64,000 bases of DNA from Acinetobacter sp. ANC 3929 (GCF_000369405.1 NZ_KB849998.1:436548-500547), one strand, 5' to 3'. Positions 9,321-16,960 are shown, numbered from the stretch's first letter. Numbers and translations: made by a program. Notes: generated from the sequence alone by a model not told the origin.

Positions 9321-9348
9321 TTGACAAACGATAACAATTATCAATAAT
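9321..9348 (+). promoter_or_regulatory. bfd promoter overlapped by a Fur-like box
   Basis: TTGACA (9321-9326) and AATAAT (9343-9348) are 16 bases apart. A Fur-like sequence at 9330-9348 (starting GATAACAATTATC, itself a GATAA/TTATC inverted repeat) fills the spacer and -10, matching 13 of 19 positions of the classical Fur consensus by eye. This would let iron-loaded Fur repress bfd, as known for bfd in other bacteria. A second palindrome, AATGAAATTCATT, is just upstream at 9310-9322. Confidence 0.6.
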
Positions 9349-9383
9349 ATCAATTATCGCATTTATATTTATGGCTCACTCCC

Positions 9384-9578
9384 ATGTATGTTTGTTTATG
9401 TCGTGGAATTACAGATCAGGATATCAAAGACGCTGTTGCAAATGGCGCTGAAAGCTATCGTGAAATCCGCGACCTACTCGACCTAGGTACATGCTGTGGT
9501 CGTTGTGCTCCCGAAGCTCGTGCAATTATCAGTGATGAACTGGCCGAAATTGCTGCACGCATCTCTATCGCTGCTTAA
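9384..9578 (+). CDS. bfd: Bacterioferritin-associated ferredoxin
   Basis: A 64-residue 2Fe-2S protein that gives electrons to bacterioferritin to release stored iron. The cluster ligands are present: Cys4 and Cys6 (VCLCRG) and the CGRC pair with a CC at residues 37-41 (GTCCGRC). Length matches the family. There is no clear ribosome binding site, but the ATG is fixed by the conserved MYVCLC start. It has a Fur-like box over its promoter and lies just upstream of bfr, its functional partner, with a terminator between them. Confidence 0.95.
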   Translation: MYVCLCRGITDQDIKDAVANGAESYREIRDLLDLGTCCGRCAPEARAIISDELAEIAARISIAA

Positions 9579-9626
9579 TTTATCTCCAAATAATATCACT
9601 CAATTTTTACTCGTTTTTACGACTCC

Positions 9627-9675
9627 ACCGCTTTCTGTAGAACTTTAAAAGTTCCTCACTCAAGCGGTTTTTTTA
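9627..9675 (+). terminator. Terminator after bfd
   Basis: Outer arms ACCGCTT (9627-9633) and AAGCGGT (9662-9668) run into seven or more T; an inner hairpin GAACTT/AAGTTC lies between. It separates the bfd and bfr transcripts. Confidence 0.7.
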
Positions 9676-9876
9676 TAAAAATCATAACAATATTAGGATG
9701 TTTTTGATTGTGATTTTCATTTGCCGTTCTATAAACTACTCGCCAGATGATTTTTTGTTGACTAAAATAATAAAAATTGCCTGAGTCAGGGTCTGTTGAG
9801 ATTTCACAGAAGCTTGCGACTAAGGGCATTCTTTAGATGCTACTTGGCATCACTTAGTGTTTTTGGAGTAAGCGCA

Positions 9877-10341
9877 ATGAAAGGCAATCGTGAAGTTATT
9901 AACCAGCTCAATCAGGTGCTTTACCACCATTTAACCGCAATTAATCAATATTTTCTGCACTCACGCATGTTTAATGATTGGGGAATTGAGCAACTCGGTT
10001 CAGCCGAATATAAAGAATCTATTCGTCAAATGAAACATGCAGATAAAATCATCGGACGCATTTTGTTTTTAGAAGGCTTACCGAACTTACAGCATCTAGG
10101 TAAGTTGTATATTGGTCAACATACCGAAGAAGTGCTCAACTGCGATATTCGTAAAGTTAAAGAGAATATTGAGGCAATCAAGCAAACGGTTGAACTTGCA
10201 GAAGCAGAGCAAGATTATGTGACGCGTGACTTGGTTCAAGAGATCCTAGAGAAAGAAGAAGAGTACTGGGATTGGCTCGATACCCAGCTTGATCTGGTCG
10301 AAAATGTAGGCATTGAAAACTATATTCAAAGCCAAATCTAA
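9877..10341 (+). CDS. bfr: Bacterioferritin, haem-binding subunit with degenerate ferroxidase centre
   Basis: Ferritin-like 24-mer subunit of 154 residues, aligning without gaps to E. coli Bfr. The haem ligand Met52 is kept (QMKHADK). Of the six dinuclear-iron ligands only His54 and Glu127 remain: position 18 is His, 51 is Gln, 94 is Val and 130 is Tyr. This pattern fits the haem-carrying, ferroxidase-poor subunits known from two-subunit bacterioferritins (for example in Pseudomonas and Neisseria), so a catalytic partner subunit is expected elsewhere. The ATG at 9877 with GGAG upstream is the start; the frame is open further upstream but without family similarity. It follows bfd. Confidence 0.94.
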   Translation: MKGNREVINQLNQVLYHHLTAINQYFLHSRMFNDWGIEQLGSAEYKESIRQMKHADKIIGRILFLEGLPNLQHLGKLYIGQHTEEVLNCDIRKVKENIEAIKQTVELAEAEQDYVTRDLVQEILEKEEEYWDWLDTQLDLVENVGIENYIQSQI

Positions 10342-10370
10342 CTTAGACATTCCGATTTAGATTAAACCTC

Positions 10371-10404
10371 AAAAATAAAAGCCCTTAATCGGGCTTTTAT
10401 TTTT
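10371..10404. terminator. Bidirectional terminator between bfr and pglL-like gene
   Basis: A 14-bp stem (10371-10384 with 10391-10404), loop TTAATC, with A and T runs on either side so it can work in both directions. It serves the convergent bfr (plus) and ligase (minus) genes and reaches the ligase stop codon. Confidence 0.85.
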
Positions 10405-12044
10405 TACTTAGTTTTATTATTCAGCTCGACAATCTCAGCCAGACTCAGCTTCTGTTTATATAACTGATTTAATACCACCAATTGCTGCTCAGCATCCTTA
10501 ACTTTTTGATTGTATACCAACAATTGAGCATACTTTTTCAGGTTATAAGGTGTCGCCTTATTCTTTACCATTTCTCCAAGTTGCTTCAAATCTGTGTCTG
10601 ACATCATTGTTTTCGGGTTTAAGACAATCCAATCCAGACGCTGCTGAAACTGTGTAAGCAGCAGAATTTTTGAGCTGCCTAATATCTCAGTTGTAGGTTG
10701 CTGCTTTTTAAAGACCAAACGGCTGTTTTCCTGAAAAAGCTTATAGTCACGCCACATCAACAGCAAGACCACAATCACAACCAACCAAATACAGCGAATC
10801 ACATTTTTATGTACAACGATCCCTTTCAATGCAGGTGTTTGCGCTTGAATCAATCCCAATAGAAAACCCATTGGAAGTAAGAAATAGGCATAACGTTGCG
10901 GGAATTCCAACATGGCATGAATCAGGATTGCAACCACCATTAGAATTGCAATAATTGAGATAGTATCTTTGGCATTTTTATTCAGCCAGAAAAGCCATAA
11001 ACTCATATACCCAATAATGAGAAGTCCAGGAGGTACCCCGTTCCAGACCAAAATATCGAGTAGAACATTGTGCGCACTGTTAAACCAAACTTGCACCGTA
11101 TTAAAATCAATACTTTCAAAAACAGCAATACTGGTTTGGTTCCAACCATATCCGAACCAAGGTCTTTCAGCGATCGCATGTAAAATTTGTATCCACATCC
11201 CGATTCGTTCATGCCCTGATCCGGCACGTTGCACAATAGACGCTGTCTGAGTTACCCCCGTATCAATACTTGAACTTAAGAGCTGCGTAAGCACAGGCAA
11301 TAAATAAGTCGCAATGACAAAGTACAGTCCTACCCAGAGCAGTAATCTTGGGAAATTAAATCGAGGTGAGTTTTTGTATTGTTTAAAAATCCAGTAAAAG
11401 AACAGGAAAATACAGACCAGCCAAGATGTTCTCGATTGAGTCAGGGTGATTGCAAACAAAGTGACCAAACTGGTAGGAATTAACAACCATAAAGTAAGTC
11501 TTCTTTTTTCATATAAATATAAAGCCCCCATTAAGCCCATAATTAAAAAGCTGGCAAGATTGTTCGGCTGACCAAAATTGGCATACGGCCGATTCCCTCT
11601 CAATTTCATCACCGCATCAAGGTAAGCTTCCAGATTCAGCCACTGGATCATCGCCATGATTGCACTAATAAACGAGATACTGAGTAACAAATAGCTCAGG
11701 CCCAGCATGATTCTTTCGCGTTGCTCAGCTTGTAGGCTTAGGTTGTATCCCGCAATAATCATTAACCAGAATACAAAAAGATAAGAGAAGCTGAGGAATG
11801 CGGTGCTAAAATCCGTAATCAGACCAAAAGCCCATTGGCATAGAGGGATAAGAGTAATCCCTAGCATTAAAATTTGAGGTCGTGGGATTTTTACGCTTTT
11901 ATTAAAGAGCAGACCACCCACAGCTAAGGCTGCGCCAAAGCTTGCCAATTCACTGGAAAAAGTCACCCAAGGATAGGTATGAAATGGGGAAAGCCAGGCA
12001 AATCCGATCAAAATACCAGCAAGGAAAAAGCATAAGAATTGCAT
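10404..12044 (-). CDS. PglL/O-antigen-ligase-type O-oligosaccharyltransferase for pilin
   Basis: Polytopic inner-membrane protein (546 residues) with about a dozen hydrophobic segments and a large periplasmic loop around residues 270-330 carrying the Wzy_C features GHERIGMW, RPWFGYGWNQ and the conserved His in SAHN. A soluble C-terminal tail of about 120 residues follows. Proteins of this type transfer lipid-linked glycans either to LPS or to proteins. Its place directly after two pilin genes and a pilin accessory gene points to pilin O-glycosylation, as for PglL_ComP in A. baylyi or TfpO in A. baumannii. Neither pilin here ends in Ser, so an internal Ser/Thr target is more likely than the TfpO C-terminal Ser. 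WaaL cannot be excluded from sequence alone. Confidence 0.8.
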   Translation of the reverse strand: MQFLCFFLAGILIGFAWLSPFHTYPWVTFSSELASFGAALAVGGLLFNKSVKIPRPQILMLGITLIPLCQWAFGLITDFSTAFLSFSYLFVFWLMIIAGYNLSLQAEQRERIMLGLSYLLLSISFISAIMAMIQWLNLEAYLDAVMKLRGNRPYANFGQPNNLASFLIMGLMGALYLYEKRRLTLWLLIPTSLVTLFAITLTQSRTSWLVCIFLFFYWIFKQYKNSPRFNFPRLLLWVGLYFVIATYLLPVLTQLLSSSIDTGVTQTASIVQRAGSGHERIGMWIQILHAIAERPWFGYGWNQTSIAVFESIDFNTVQVWFNSAHNVLLDILVWNGVPPGLLIIGYMSLWLFWLNKNAKDTISIIAILMVVAILIHAMLEFPQRYAYFLLPMGFLLGLIQAQTPALKGIVVHKNVIRCIWLVVIVVLLLMWRDYKLFQENSRLVFKKQQPTTEILGSSKILLLTQFQQRLDWIVLNPKTMMSDTDLKQLGEMVKNKATPYNLKKYAQLLVYNQKVKDAEQQLVVLNQLYKQKLSLAEIVELNNKTK

Positions 12045-12061
12045 ACTTCGTACATGAAAAA

Positions 12062-12091
12062 AAGGCTTAGTGAATTATATCGCTAAGCCTT
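12062..12091 (-). terminator. Terminator between tfpZ-like gene and ligase gene
   Basis: Nine-bp perfect stem (12062-12070 with 12083-12091), 12-base loop and a T-run on the minus strand ending about 15 bases before the ligase ATG. It would end or attenuate the pilin/accessory transcript and lower ligase expression. Confidence 0.75.
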
Positions 12092-12126
12092 CATACACAA
12101 ACTAAATATAAGATAAAAACTACAAT

Positions 12127-12864
12127 TTACTTCCAGGGACGTAGGTCTACAATTTTAACCACTTCGCCTTTTTCCTTATTAATGAGTACCGTCATATCCA
12201 CTGCATTAGCCTTTAAAGGAACAAAGGCTGTTGCTTGTGGGTATTTAGACAAGATATTTTGCACCAAAGCTTTATCATTAAATTGATTTAATACATCCAA
12301 ACTTTGTACACGCTTCTGAATTTGTTGTTTTACTTTAGCTAAAGCAATATAGCGCTCTGGACGCTGTGATATTGTAAGTCCACCCAATATCTCATCAAAC
12401 ATATCCTGATTTTTTTGTTTTCGGTCTACTGCAAACTGTATCGCTGCATACTCTGGTTTCAGCCAAGAAGGTTGTTGGAATTCTTTGGTAGCTTGCTGAA
12501 TATTTTTAGTATAAACCTCATTGTTTTTGATTAAATCAAAACGGTCCACGCTGTAGACGATCCATGCTGGGCGCCCCTGAGCAATATGATATAGCCCATA
12601 ACAAAGCGCAGAAATCTGAATTAAAATAATGACCGTTAAATCAAATTTTAGGCTTTTCTTGCCTTCTTTATAAACCAACCAAGTCAACGCAGGCCCAAGA
12701 ATTAGGTCAATGCCCAACATCATCAAAAAAATATGTGTAACGCCTGTGGCTTTATTCAGTGGTGCTGGATACCAACATAGGAACACCACCAAAACAGCCA
12801 CTAAAGCAACCCCAAACGAAATCATCAAATGAGCTGTAACAAATTTTGTTTTTGCAGATTTCAT
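12127..12864 (-). CDS. TfpX/TfpZ family type IV pilin accessory protein
   Basis: A 245-residue membrane protein. The first 100 residues hold three to four hydrophobic segments (starting near FVTAHLMISFGVALVAVLVVF, with FLMMLGIDLILGPALTWLVY following), then a soluble domain to the end (VDLRPWK). This layout is that of TfpX/TfpZ accessory proteins, encoded next to certain pilin alleles in Pseudomonas aeruginosa and needed for efficient surface display of the cognate pilin. It lies 44 bp after the second pilin gene, so it is probably co-transcribed with it, and the ligase gene follows after a terminator. Confidence 0.78.
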   Translation of the reverse strand: MKSAKTKFVTAHLMISFGVALVAVLVVFLCWYPAPLNKATGVTHIFLMMLGIDLILGPALTWLVYKEGKKSLKFDLTVIILIQISALCYGLYHIAQGRPAWIVYSVDRFDLIKNNEVYTKNIQQATKEFQQPSWLKPEYAAIQFAVDRKQKNQDMFDEILGGLTISQRPERYIALAKVKQQIQKRVQSLDVLNQFNDKALVQNILSKYPQATAFVPLKANAVDMTVLINKEKGEVVKIVDLRPWK

Positions 12865-12908
12865 ATCAATCTTGACTCAAAAATTCCTTTTAAAAATATA
12901 TTATAAAC

Positions 12909-13439
12909 TTATCTACAGGTTGAAGGCACATATTTAGGTTGTATCGTTCCAAGCATAGCCCCAAACATCCCCATTGCTTTCGCTGTTTCTTGGGTTTTTG
13001 AAGAACATGCCCAATCTACTGTCCCACTATCACCATTTGTTAATGCCACCTGTAAAGGTACAATTGTTTTATCATCGAGATGAATATAGGGGCTTAAAAT
13101 CAATTTACTCTCAGTAGCTGCAACCCCTACCATTGTGCTTTTAAAGGTCGTAGTAATTTCTCCACTTTGTGAATTGATTAGTACACTTTCAACATATTTA
13201 CTGGTTGCACCTTTATTATTTGCCTGTTTATTCCAAGATATTGCAACTACCTGTAAATCTAATGGAGAGATCACCGCCTCTGCTGCCATAGCAGCTTTTG
13301 CGCTATCTGCAAGACTCAGGCCCTCTAAAACACGAGCGCGAATGCTATAGTCCTGATAAGCAGGTAAGGCAATCGCCGCTAACACTCCAATAATTGCAAC
13401 CACTATCATTAGCTCAATCAATGTAAATCCCTTTTCCAT
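12909..13439 (-). CDS. Type IV major pilin, second tandem copy
   Basis: Type IVa pilin of 176 residues. Leader MEKG, then [27 protein letters not shown], the canonical N-terminal helix with Glu5. Two Cys near the C-terminus (DWAC and the final TCR) would close the D-loop disulfide. It is clearly related to the upstream pilin (shared SP-DL, KYVESVL, TVDWAC blocks) but diverged throughout the head domain, so it is an old duplication or an alternative subunit. It ends in Arg, not Ser. GGGGGAA precedes the ATG, and a sigma-54-like promoter lies 34-50 bases upstream. Which copy corresponds to PilA and which to ComP cannot be told here. Confidence 0.9.
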   Translation of the reverse strand: MEKGFTLIELMIVVAIIGVLAAIALPAYQDYSIRARVLEGLSLADSAKAAMAAEAVISPLDLQVVAISWNKQANNKGATSKYVESVLINSQSGEITTTFKSTMVGVAATESKLILSPYIHLDDKTIVPLQVALTNGDSGTVDWACSSKTQETAKAMGMFGAMLGTIQPKYVPSTCR

Positions 13440-13472
13440 CCCAGTTCCCCCTATTTTTAATATTTATAATCA

Positions 13473-13489
13473 AACAAGAACCATGCCAA
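13473..13489 (-). promoter_or_regulatory. Sigma-54-like promoter of second pilin
   Basis: On the minus strand TTGGCATGGTTCTTGTT matches the -24/-12 consensus: TTGGCA, five-base spacer, TTGT in place of TTGC. The GG to -12 G distance is exactly ten. The only weak point is T for C at -12. A transcript would start about 24 bases before the ATG. A sigma-70 reading (TATAAA nearby) is also possible. Confidence 0.5.
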
Positions 13490-13598
13490 AAAAATTTTTA
13501 ATATAAAACAATAACTTAATAAAATAAAGATATTTAATTAAATAAAAAATGTCAGTTATTAACTTTTTTTAACAAATTTAGAAAATATATAAAAATAA

Positions 13599-13622
13599 AA
13601 AAGCAGCTCGAGAGCTGCTTTT
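13599..13622 (-). terminator. Intrinsic terminator after first pilin
   Basis: Ten-bp stem closed by a CGAG-type loop (arms AAAAGCAGCT and AGCTGCTTTT) with a T-rich tail on the minus strand, 15 bases past the stop of the first pilin. It makes that gene monocistronic and explains why the second pilin carries its own promoter. Confidence 0.85.
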
Positions 13623-13636
13623 GATTTATATAAATA

Positions 13637-14176
13637 TTAACGGCATTGAGATGGTGCATACTTAGCTAATAATGTAGCAGCAGTAAGTGAAGCATCAAGT
13701 TTTTGAGCTTTTGCAGTTTCGAAAGTAGTTGAAGCACAACCCCAATCTACAGAACCTGTTTGACCATTAGCTAAAGCTGCTTTTAAAGAAGGTGGTGGAG
13801 TAGCACCAGTTTGAACATATGGTTGTAATAATATAGTATTTTGACCAGTTTTAAGACCAACATTAGCAATATTATATGTTACGGTAATTTGACCTTCAGT
13901 ATCATCTGCAACAAGTACTGAATCTACATATTTAGATACAGCACCTTTACCACCAGCTTGCGCATTCCAAGTAGTCACTGCTACTTTCAAATCTGTAGGT
14001 GAAGCAACACCACCAATTTGTTTCTGCAAATCACCAGCAATTGTTAAACCTTCAGTAATACGGGTACGAATCGTATAATCTTGGTATGCAGGAAGTGCAA
14101 TCGCCGCCAAAATACCAATGATCGCCACAACGATCATCAATTCGATAAGAGTAAAACCCTTTTGCATTGATTTCAT
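13637..14176 (-). CDS. Type IV major pilin (PilA/ComP-like)
   Basis: Type IVa pilin of 179 residues with leader MKSMQKG and mature [27 protein letters not shown] including Glu5. The head domain has the C-terminal disulfide pair (DWGC and final QCR). GGAGA six bases before the ATG and a sigma-54-like promoter about 55 bases upstream mark it as a strongly regulated gene, as expected for a pilin under PilS/PilR. It is followed by a strong terminator and then a second, diverged pilin gene. Pilin polymerises from the inner-membrane platform and leaves through PilQ, also encoded in this window. It could be the structural pilin PilA or the competence pilin ComP. Confidence 0.92.
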   Translation of the reverse strand: MKSMQKGFTLIELMIVVAIIGILAAIALPAYQDYTIRTRITEGLTIAGDLQKQIGGVASPTDLKVAVTTWNAQAGGKGAVSKYVDSVLVADDTEGQITVTYNIANVGLKTGQNTILLQPYVQTGATPPPSLKAALANGQTGSVDWGCASTTFETAKAQKLDASLTAATLLAKYAPSQCR

Positions 14177-14230
14177 AACATTTCTCCAATGGATATTTTT
14201 TTATAAGCTTTTTTCAGCTATTTAGTAATT

Positions 14231-14247
14231 AGCATGTTTTATGCCAG
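14231..14247 (-). promoter_or_regulatory. Sigma-54-like promoter of first pilin
   Basis: On the minus strand CTGGCATAAAACATGCT fits the sigma-54 pattern: TGGCA at -24, TGCT at -12 and the required ten bases between GG and GC. The start point would lie about 45 bases before the pilin ATG. Pilin genes in Pseudomonas are driven this way through PilR. Confidence 0.65.
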
Positions 14248-14596
14248 TCCTTAGCTTAGCTAATTTTAACTTAAAAAAACAGAGACTTAAAAGAAATTCA
14301 CACTGTACAAAAGAAGATCAAATCAGACATTTTCAGAAAAAAAATGACAAATAACGTCATCTTTACTGCTTAATTATTCATTTTTTTAGCTAACGAATTT
14401 GACTACTTTCTACTTGTATGTAAATTGAGCGACTCAATTCACAGAAAATTTATTTTTATTTATTTGATTTTTTTTTACCACTTATCGGAAGATAAAAGCT
14501 ACTTCTAATAACAACCGTATATACAGAACATTCTGCACATTAATAGATTTTATAAAAAACAACAAGCAATATTTGTAACCCTCAATCAAAGCAAGC
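14248..14596. other. AT-rich intergenic region upstream of pilin promoter
   Basis: About 350 bases without a plausible gene, between the first pilin's promoter and the end of a TPM-domain gene. It is very AT-rich with runs of T and A. It could hold activator (PilR/IHF-type) sites for the sigma-54 promoter, but I see no clear repeat or terminator for the gene ending at 14597. Confidence 0.4.
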
Positions 14597-15157
14597 TCAA
14601 TTTAAAATAATCGGCTCATTCGGTAATTCATTTTGGTCATCACGCTCAGTTTTTACATAGTACTGATCTAACACTTGCCCAATTTCTCTTACCCCATTAT
14701 TCACAGCGTGTAGATACTGCTTTTGGGCCAATTGCAGCACGATGTGCTGACAAATCTCATTCCATGTTTCAGTAGGTGTGGCATTTTTTAAACCACGATC
14801 AATCACAATCTCAACTTTCCGCTCGCATAGATTGAGATAGAGCAGTACACCACTATTCAATTCTGTATCCCAAACACCTATTTCAGCAAACAGTTGCTGC
14901 GCACGTAAGCGCGTATTTTGATGGTAGGCTTGAGAACAGGGAATATGCCCTTCGATCACCACCTGAATCTCACCGACATGACCCTTTTCAGCCTGCTGTA
15001 CCGCTTTGGCAATCTCGGTACGATCTTGCTTACTAAAATAACGGTGTGCTGATGAAACATAGAGAAAGTGTTTAAACCAGCGCTTTAAACTCGGTTGAAC
15101 ATGCTCATCCAGTTTAGGCTGAGTAATGATCTGTGTTGTATCTGTCTTGGTTACCAT
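14597..15157 (-). CDS. TPM-domain protein, soluble
   Basis: A 186-residue protein with a TPM (TLP18.3/Psb32/MOLO-1) domain: EIQVVIEGHIP, VWDTELNSGVLLYLNL and VEIVIDRGL align with the family core. There is no signal peptide or glycine-rich tail, so it appears to be cytoplasmic or peripheral, unlike its neighbour. It overlaps the upstream TPM gene by seven bases, so both are translated together. LemA-TPM-TPM gene trios are common in proteobacteria but their function is not established. Some TPM proteins have phosphatase activity, which is not shown here. Confidence 0.75.
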   Translation of the reverse strand: MVTKTDTTQIITQPKLDEHVQPSLKRWFKHFLYVSSAHRYFSKQDRTEIAKAVQQAEKGHVGEIQVVIEGHIPCSQAYHQNTRLRAQQLFAEIGVWDTELNSGVLLYLNLCERKVEIVIDRGLKNATPTETWNEICQHIVLQLAQKQYLHAVNNGVREIGQVLDQYYVKTERDDQNELPNEPIILN

Positions 15158-16221
15158 GAGCCTGATGCTCCTCCCCCGCCAAAGCTACCGCCGCCGCCAC
15201 TATAACCACCGCCACTGCCGCCGCCAAAACCACCACCGCCGCCTCCGCGGCCACCACCAGACAAGAACATCTGGAAAATCAGCTGTGCGAGTGACGTAAT
15301 CAATAAAAAGAAGATTCCAACTCCAAGCAGCAAGCTCATCACTAGACCAGCACCATTAACCAAGCCTGCAACTATAGCAGCTACTGCGGCAGTCGAAGCA
15401 CTTAAACGATTACCGACAATAAATGAACCGACGACACCTGCAACCAAGATAAACAATGCCATGGTCAATGTATTATCTTTGGCTTGTTGTGCCTGCAAGG
15501 CTTGCTCATGGCGGTCTTTAAGTTCTTGAGCCGCCTGCTGTGCAATCTCAGGGTCTAAATTCACAATACGGGTGATTTCATCTAAACCTGCTGAAATCCC
15601 TTGTGCATATTGCCCCTGTTTAAAATAAGGGGTGATCTGATTTCGAATAATCCGACTCAAGACTAAATCGGGCATCACCCCTTCCAAGCCATAACCCGTC
15701 AGGATCTGAATATTGCGATCATTCACCGCAATCGCAATCAACAAACCATTATCACGCTTTGCTGAACCCAGCTGCCATTTTTCGCCTGTTCTCAATGCAA
15801 AATCAAAAATCGCTTCTTGACCTGTTGTTGGCACGATAATCACACCCACTTGTGCTTTACCTTGTTGGTAAAGACTGAGAATTTTCTGATTCAGTTGCTG
15901 AGTTTCAGCATCACTCAGAATTTTGGCTTGATCGATAATCGGTTGGTTTAAGGTCGGTAAACCTCGAATCGATTCACCCTCTGCCATATCATTGGCCACT
16001 TGTGGCAATGCAGGTGTTTCAGTATTTGGCGTAGCTGTTGCAGTCGTTGTTTTATTCTTTTGCTGTTCTTGAATGATTTTTCCCGCAACGATCAAATCAC
16101 TTTGATCTGTTGCTGTCGCTACTTCAGCCCAAACCGTATGTTGGAACAGCAGTGTTGCAAAAACGATGGTTAAAACAGGCAAGATTCTCTGCTTTAAGCT
16201 TTGCTTAAACACATTCAACAT
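15151..16221 (-). CDS. TPM-domain membrane protein with glycine-rich tail (YgcG-like)
   Basis: Exported membrane protein of 356 residues from the ATG at 16221, which has AGGAG seven bases upstream; an in-frame GTG at 16236 lacks such a site. A signal peptide is followed by a TPM domain (about residues 95-225, with VGVIIVPTTG, DNGLLIAIAVNDR and GYGLEG), an Ala/Gln-rich linker, two hydrophobic segments (about 250-320) and a glycine/serine-rich C-terminus ending ASGSW. This is the YgcG-type layout. It stands between lemA and a second TPM gene in a tight operon. The Gly-rich tail may be flexible or sort the protein; its role is unknown. Confidence 0.82.
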   Translation of the reverse strand: MLNVFKQSLKQRILPVLTIVFATLLFQHTVWAEVATATDQSDLIVAGKIIQEQQKNKTTTATATPNTETPALPQVANDMAEGESIRGLPTLNQPIIDQAKILSDAETQQLNQKILSLYQQGKAQVGVIIVPTTGQEAIFDFALRTGEKWQLGSAKRDNGLLIAIAVNDRNIQILTGYGLEGVMPDLVLSRIIRNQITPYFKQGQYAQGISAGLDEITRIVNLDPEIAQQAAQELKDRHEQALQAQQAKDNTLTMALFILVAGVVGSFIVGNRLSASTAAVAAIVAGLVNGAGLVMSLLLGVGIFFLLITSLAQLIFQMFLSGGGRGGGGGGFGGGSGGGYSGGGGSFGGGGASGSW

Positions 16222-16257
16222 ACGGTCACTCCTCACAATTCAAAACAATTTCAAATA

Positions 16258-16848
16258 TTAATTAAATGAAACTGTTGGAGCTTGCTGTGCAGACTGTTCC
16301 GCCTTAAAGTTTTCTTTGGTTTTCATACCAATGACTTTAGCAGTCAAGGCTTGAGGGAATTGACGCACATAGCCGTTGTAATCTTGAACCGTAGTAATAT
16401 AACGATTACGGGCAACCGCGATACGGTTTTCTGTTCCTTCAAGTTGCGCTTGAAGATCACGGAATTGTTCATTGGCTTTCAAGTCTGGATAATTTTCCGA
16501 AACAGCGATTAAACGTGATAATGCACCCGTCAGCTGACTTTGTGCCTGTTGATACTTCTCGAAAAGTGCTGGATCTTCTAACACCTCTTTATCAACTTTT
16601 AGACCTGCCACATTTGAACGTGCCTGAGTAACTTCGACCAAAACTTGCTCTTCGTGTTTCGCATAGCCTTTCACCACATTGACCAAATTCGGTACAAGAT
16701 CGGCACGACGTTGATATTGGTTTTGAACTTCAGACCAAGACGCATTGACTGCTTCGTCTTTCACTTGCAACGTGTTATAACCACAACCCGTGAACAATAA
16801 GCTGCTTGCCAATACGGTTGCCAATGCTGTTTGTTTGATGATTTTCAT
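16258..16848 (-). CDS. lemA: LemA family lipoprotein
   Basis: LemA-family protein of 196 residues. The N-terminus has a lipoprotein signal with LFTGC (Cys22), so it is probably anchored in the envelope; many LemA proteins instead start with a transmembrane helix. The core is helical with the family motifs WSEVQNQYQRRADLVPNLVNVVKGYAKHE split over the first third, and ENYPDLKANEQFRDLQAQLEGTENRIAVARNRY in the second half. It is the first gene of an operon with two TPM-domain genes. Its biochemical role is not established. Confidence 0.9.
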   Translation of the reverse strand: MKIIKQTALATVLASSLLFTGCGYNTLQVKDEAVNASWSEVQNQYQRRADLVPNLVNVVKGYAKHEEQVLVEVTQARSNVAGLKVDKEVLEDPALFEKYQQAQSQLTGALSRLIAVSENYPDLKANEQFRDLQAQLEGTENRIAVARNRYITTVQDYNGYVRQFPQALTAKVIGMKTKENFKAEQSAQQAPTVSFN

Positions 16849-16960
16849 AAAAACGTACCCTCAGGTTTTTCTTTATATTTTTGCGATAATTCATTGTAAT
16901 GAGATTTTTTGTCAGCTGTGTAACATTTATTAAAGTTGATATATCTGTATTTAAATAAAA

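Noticed and set aside
9796..9876. N-terminal extension of bacterioferritin
   Set aside because: The frame is open, but the added 27 residues have no family similarity and the ATG at 9877 has a good GGAG site.
14597..16221. The two TPM genes as one gene broken by a frameshift
   Set aside because: The upstream protein ends naturally in its Gly-rich tail, and the downstream protein has its own complete TPM domain. The seven-base overlap is normal operon coupling.
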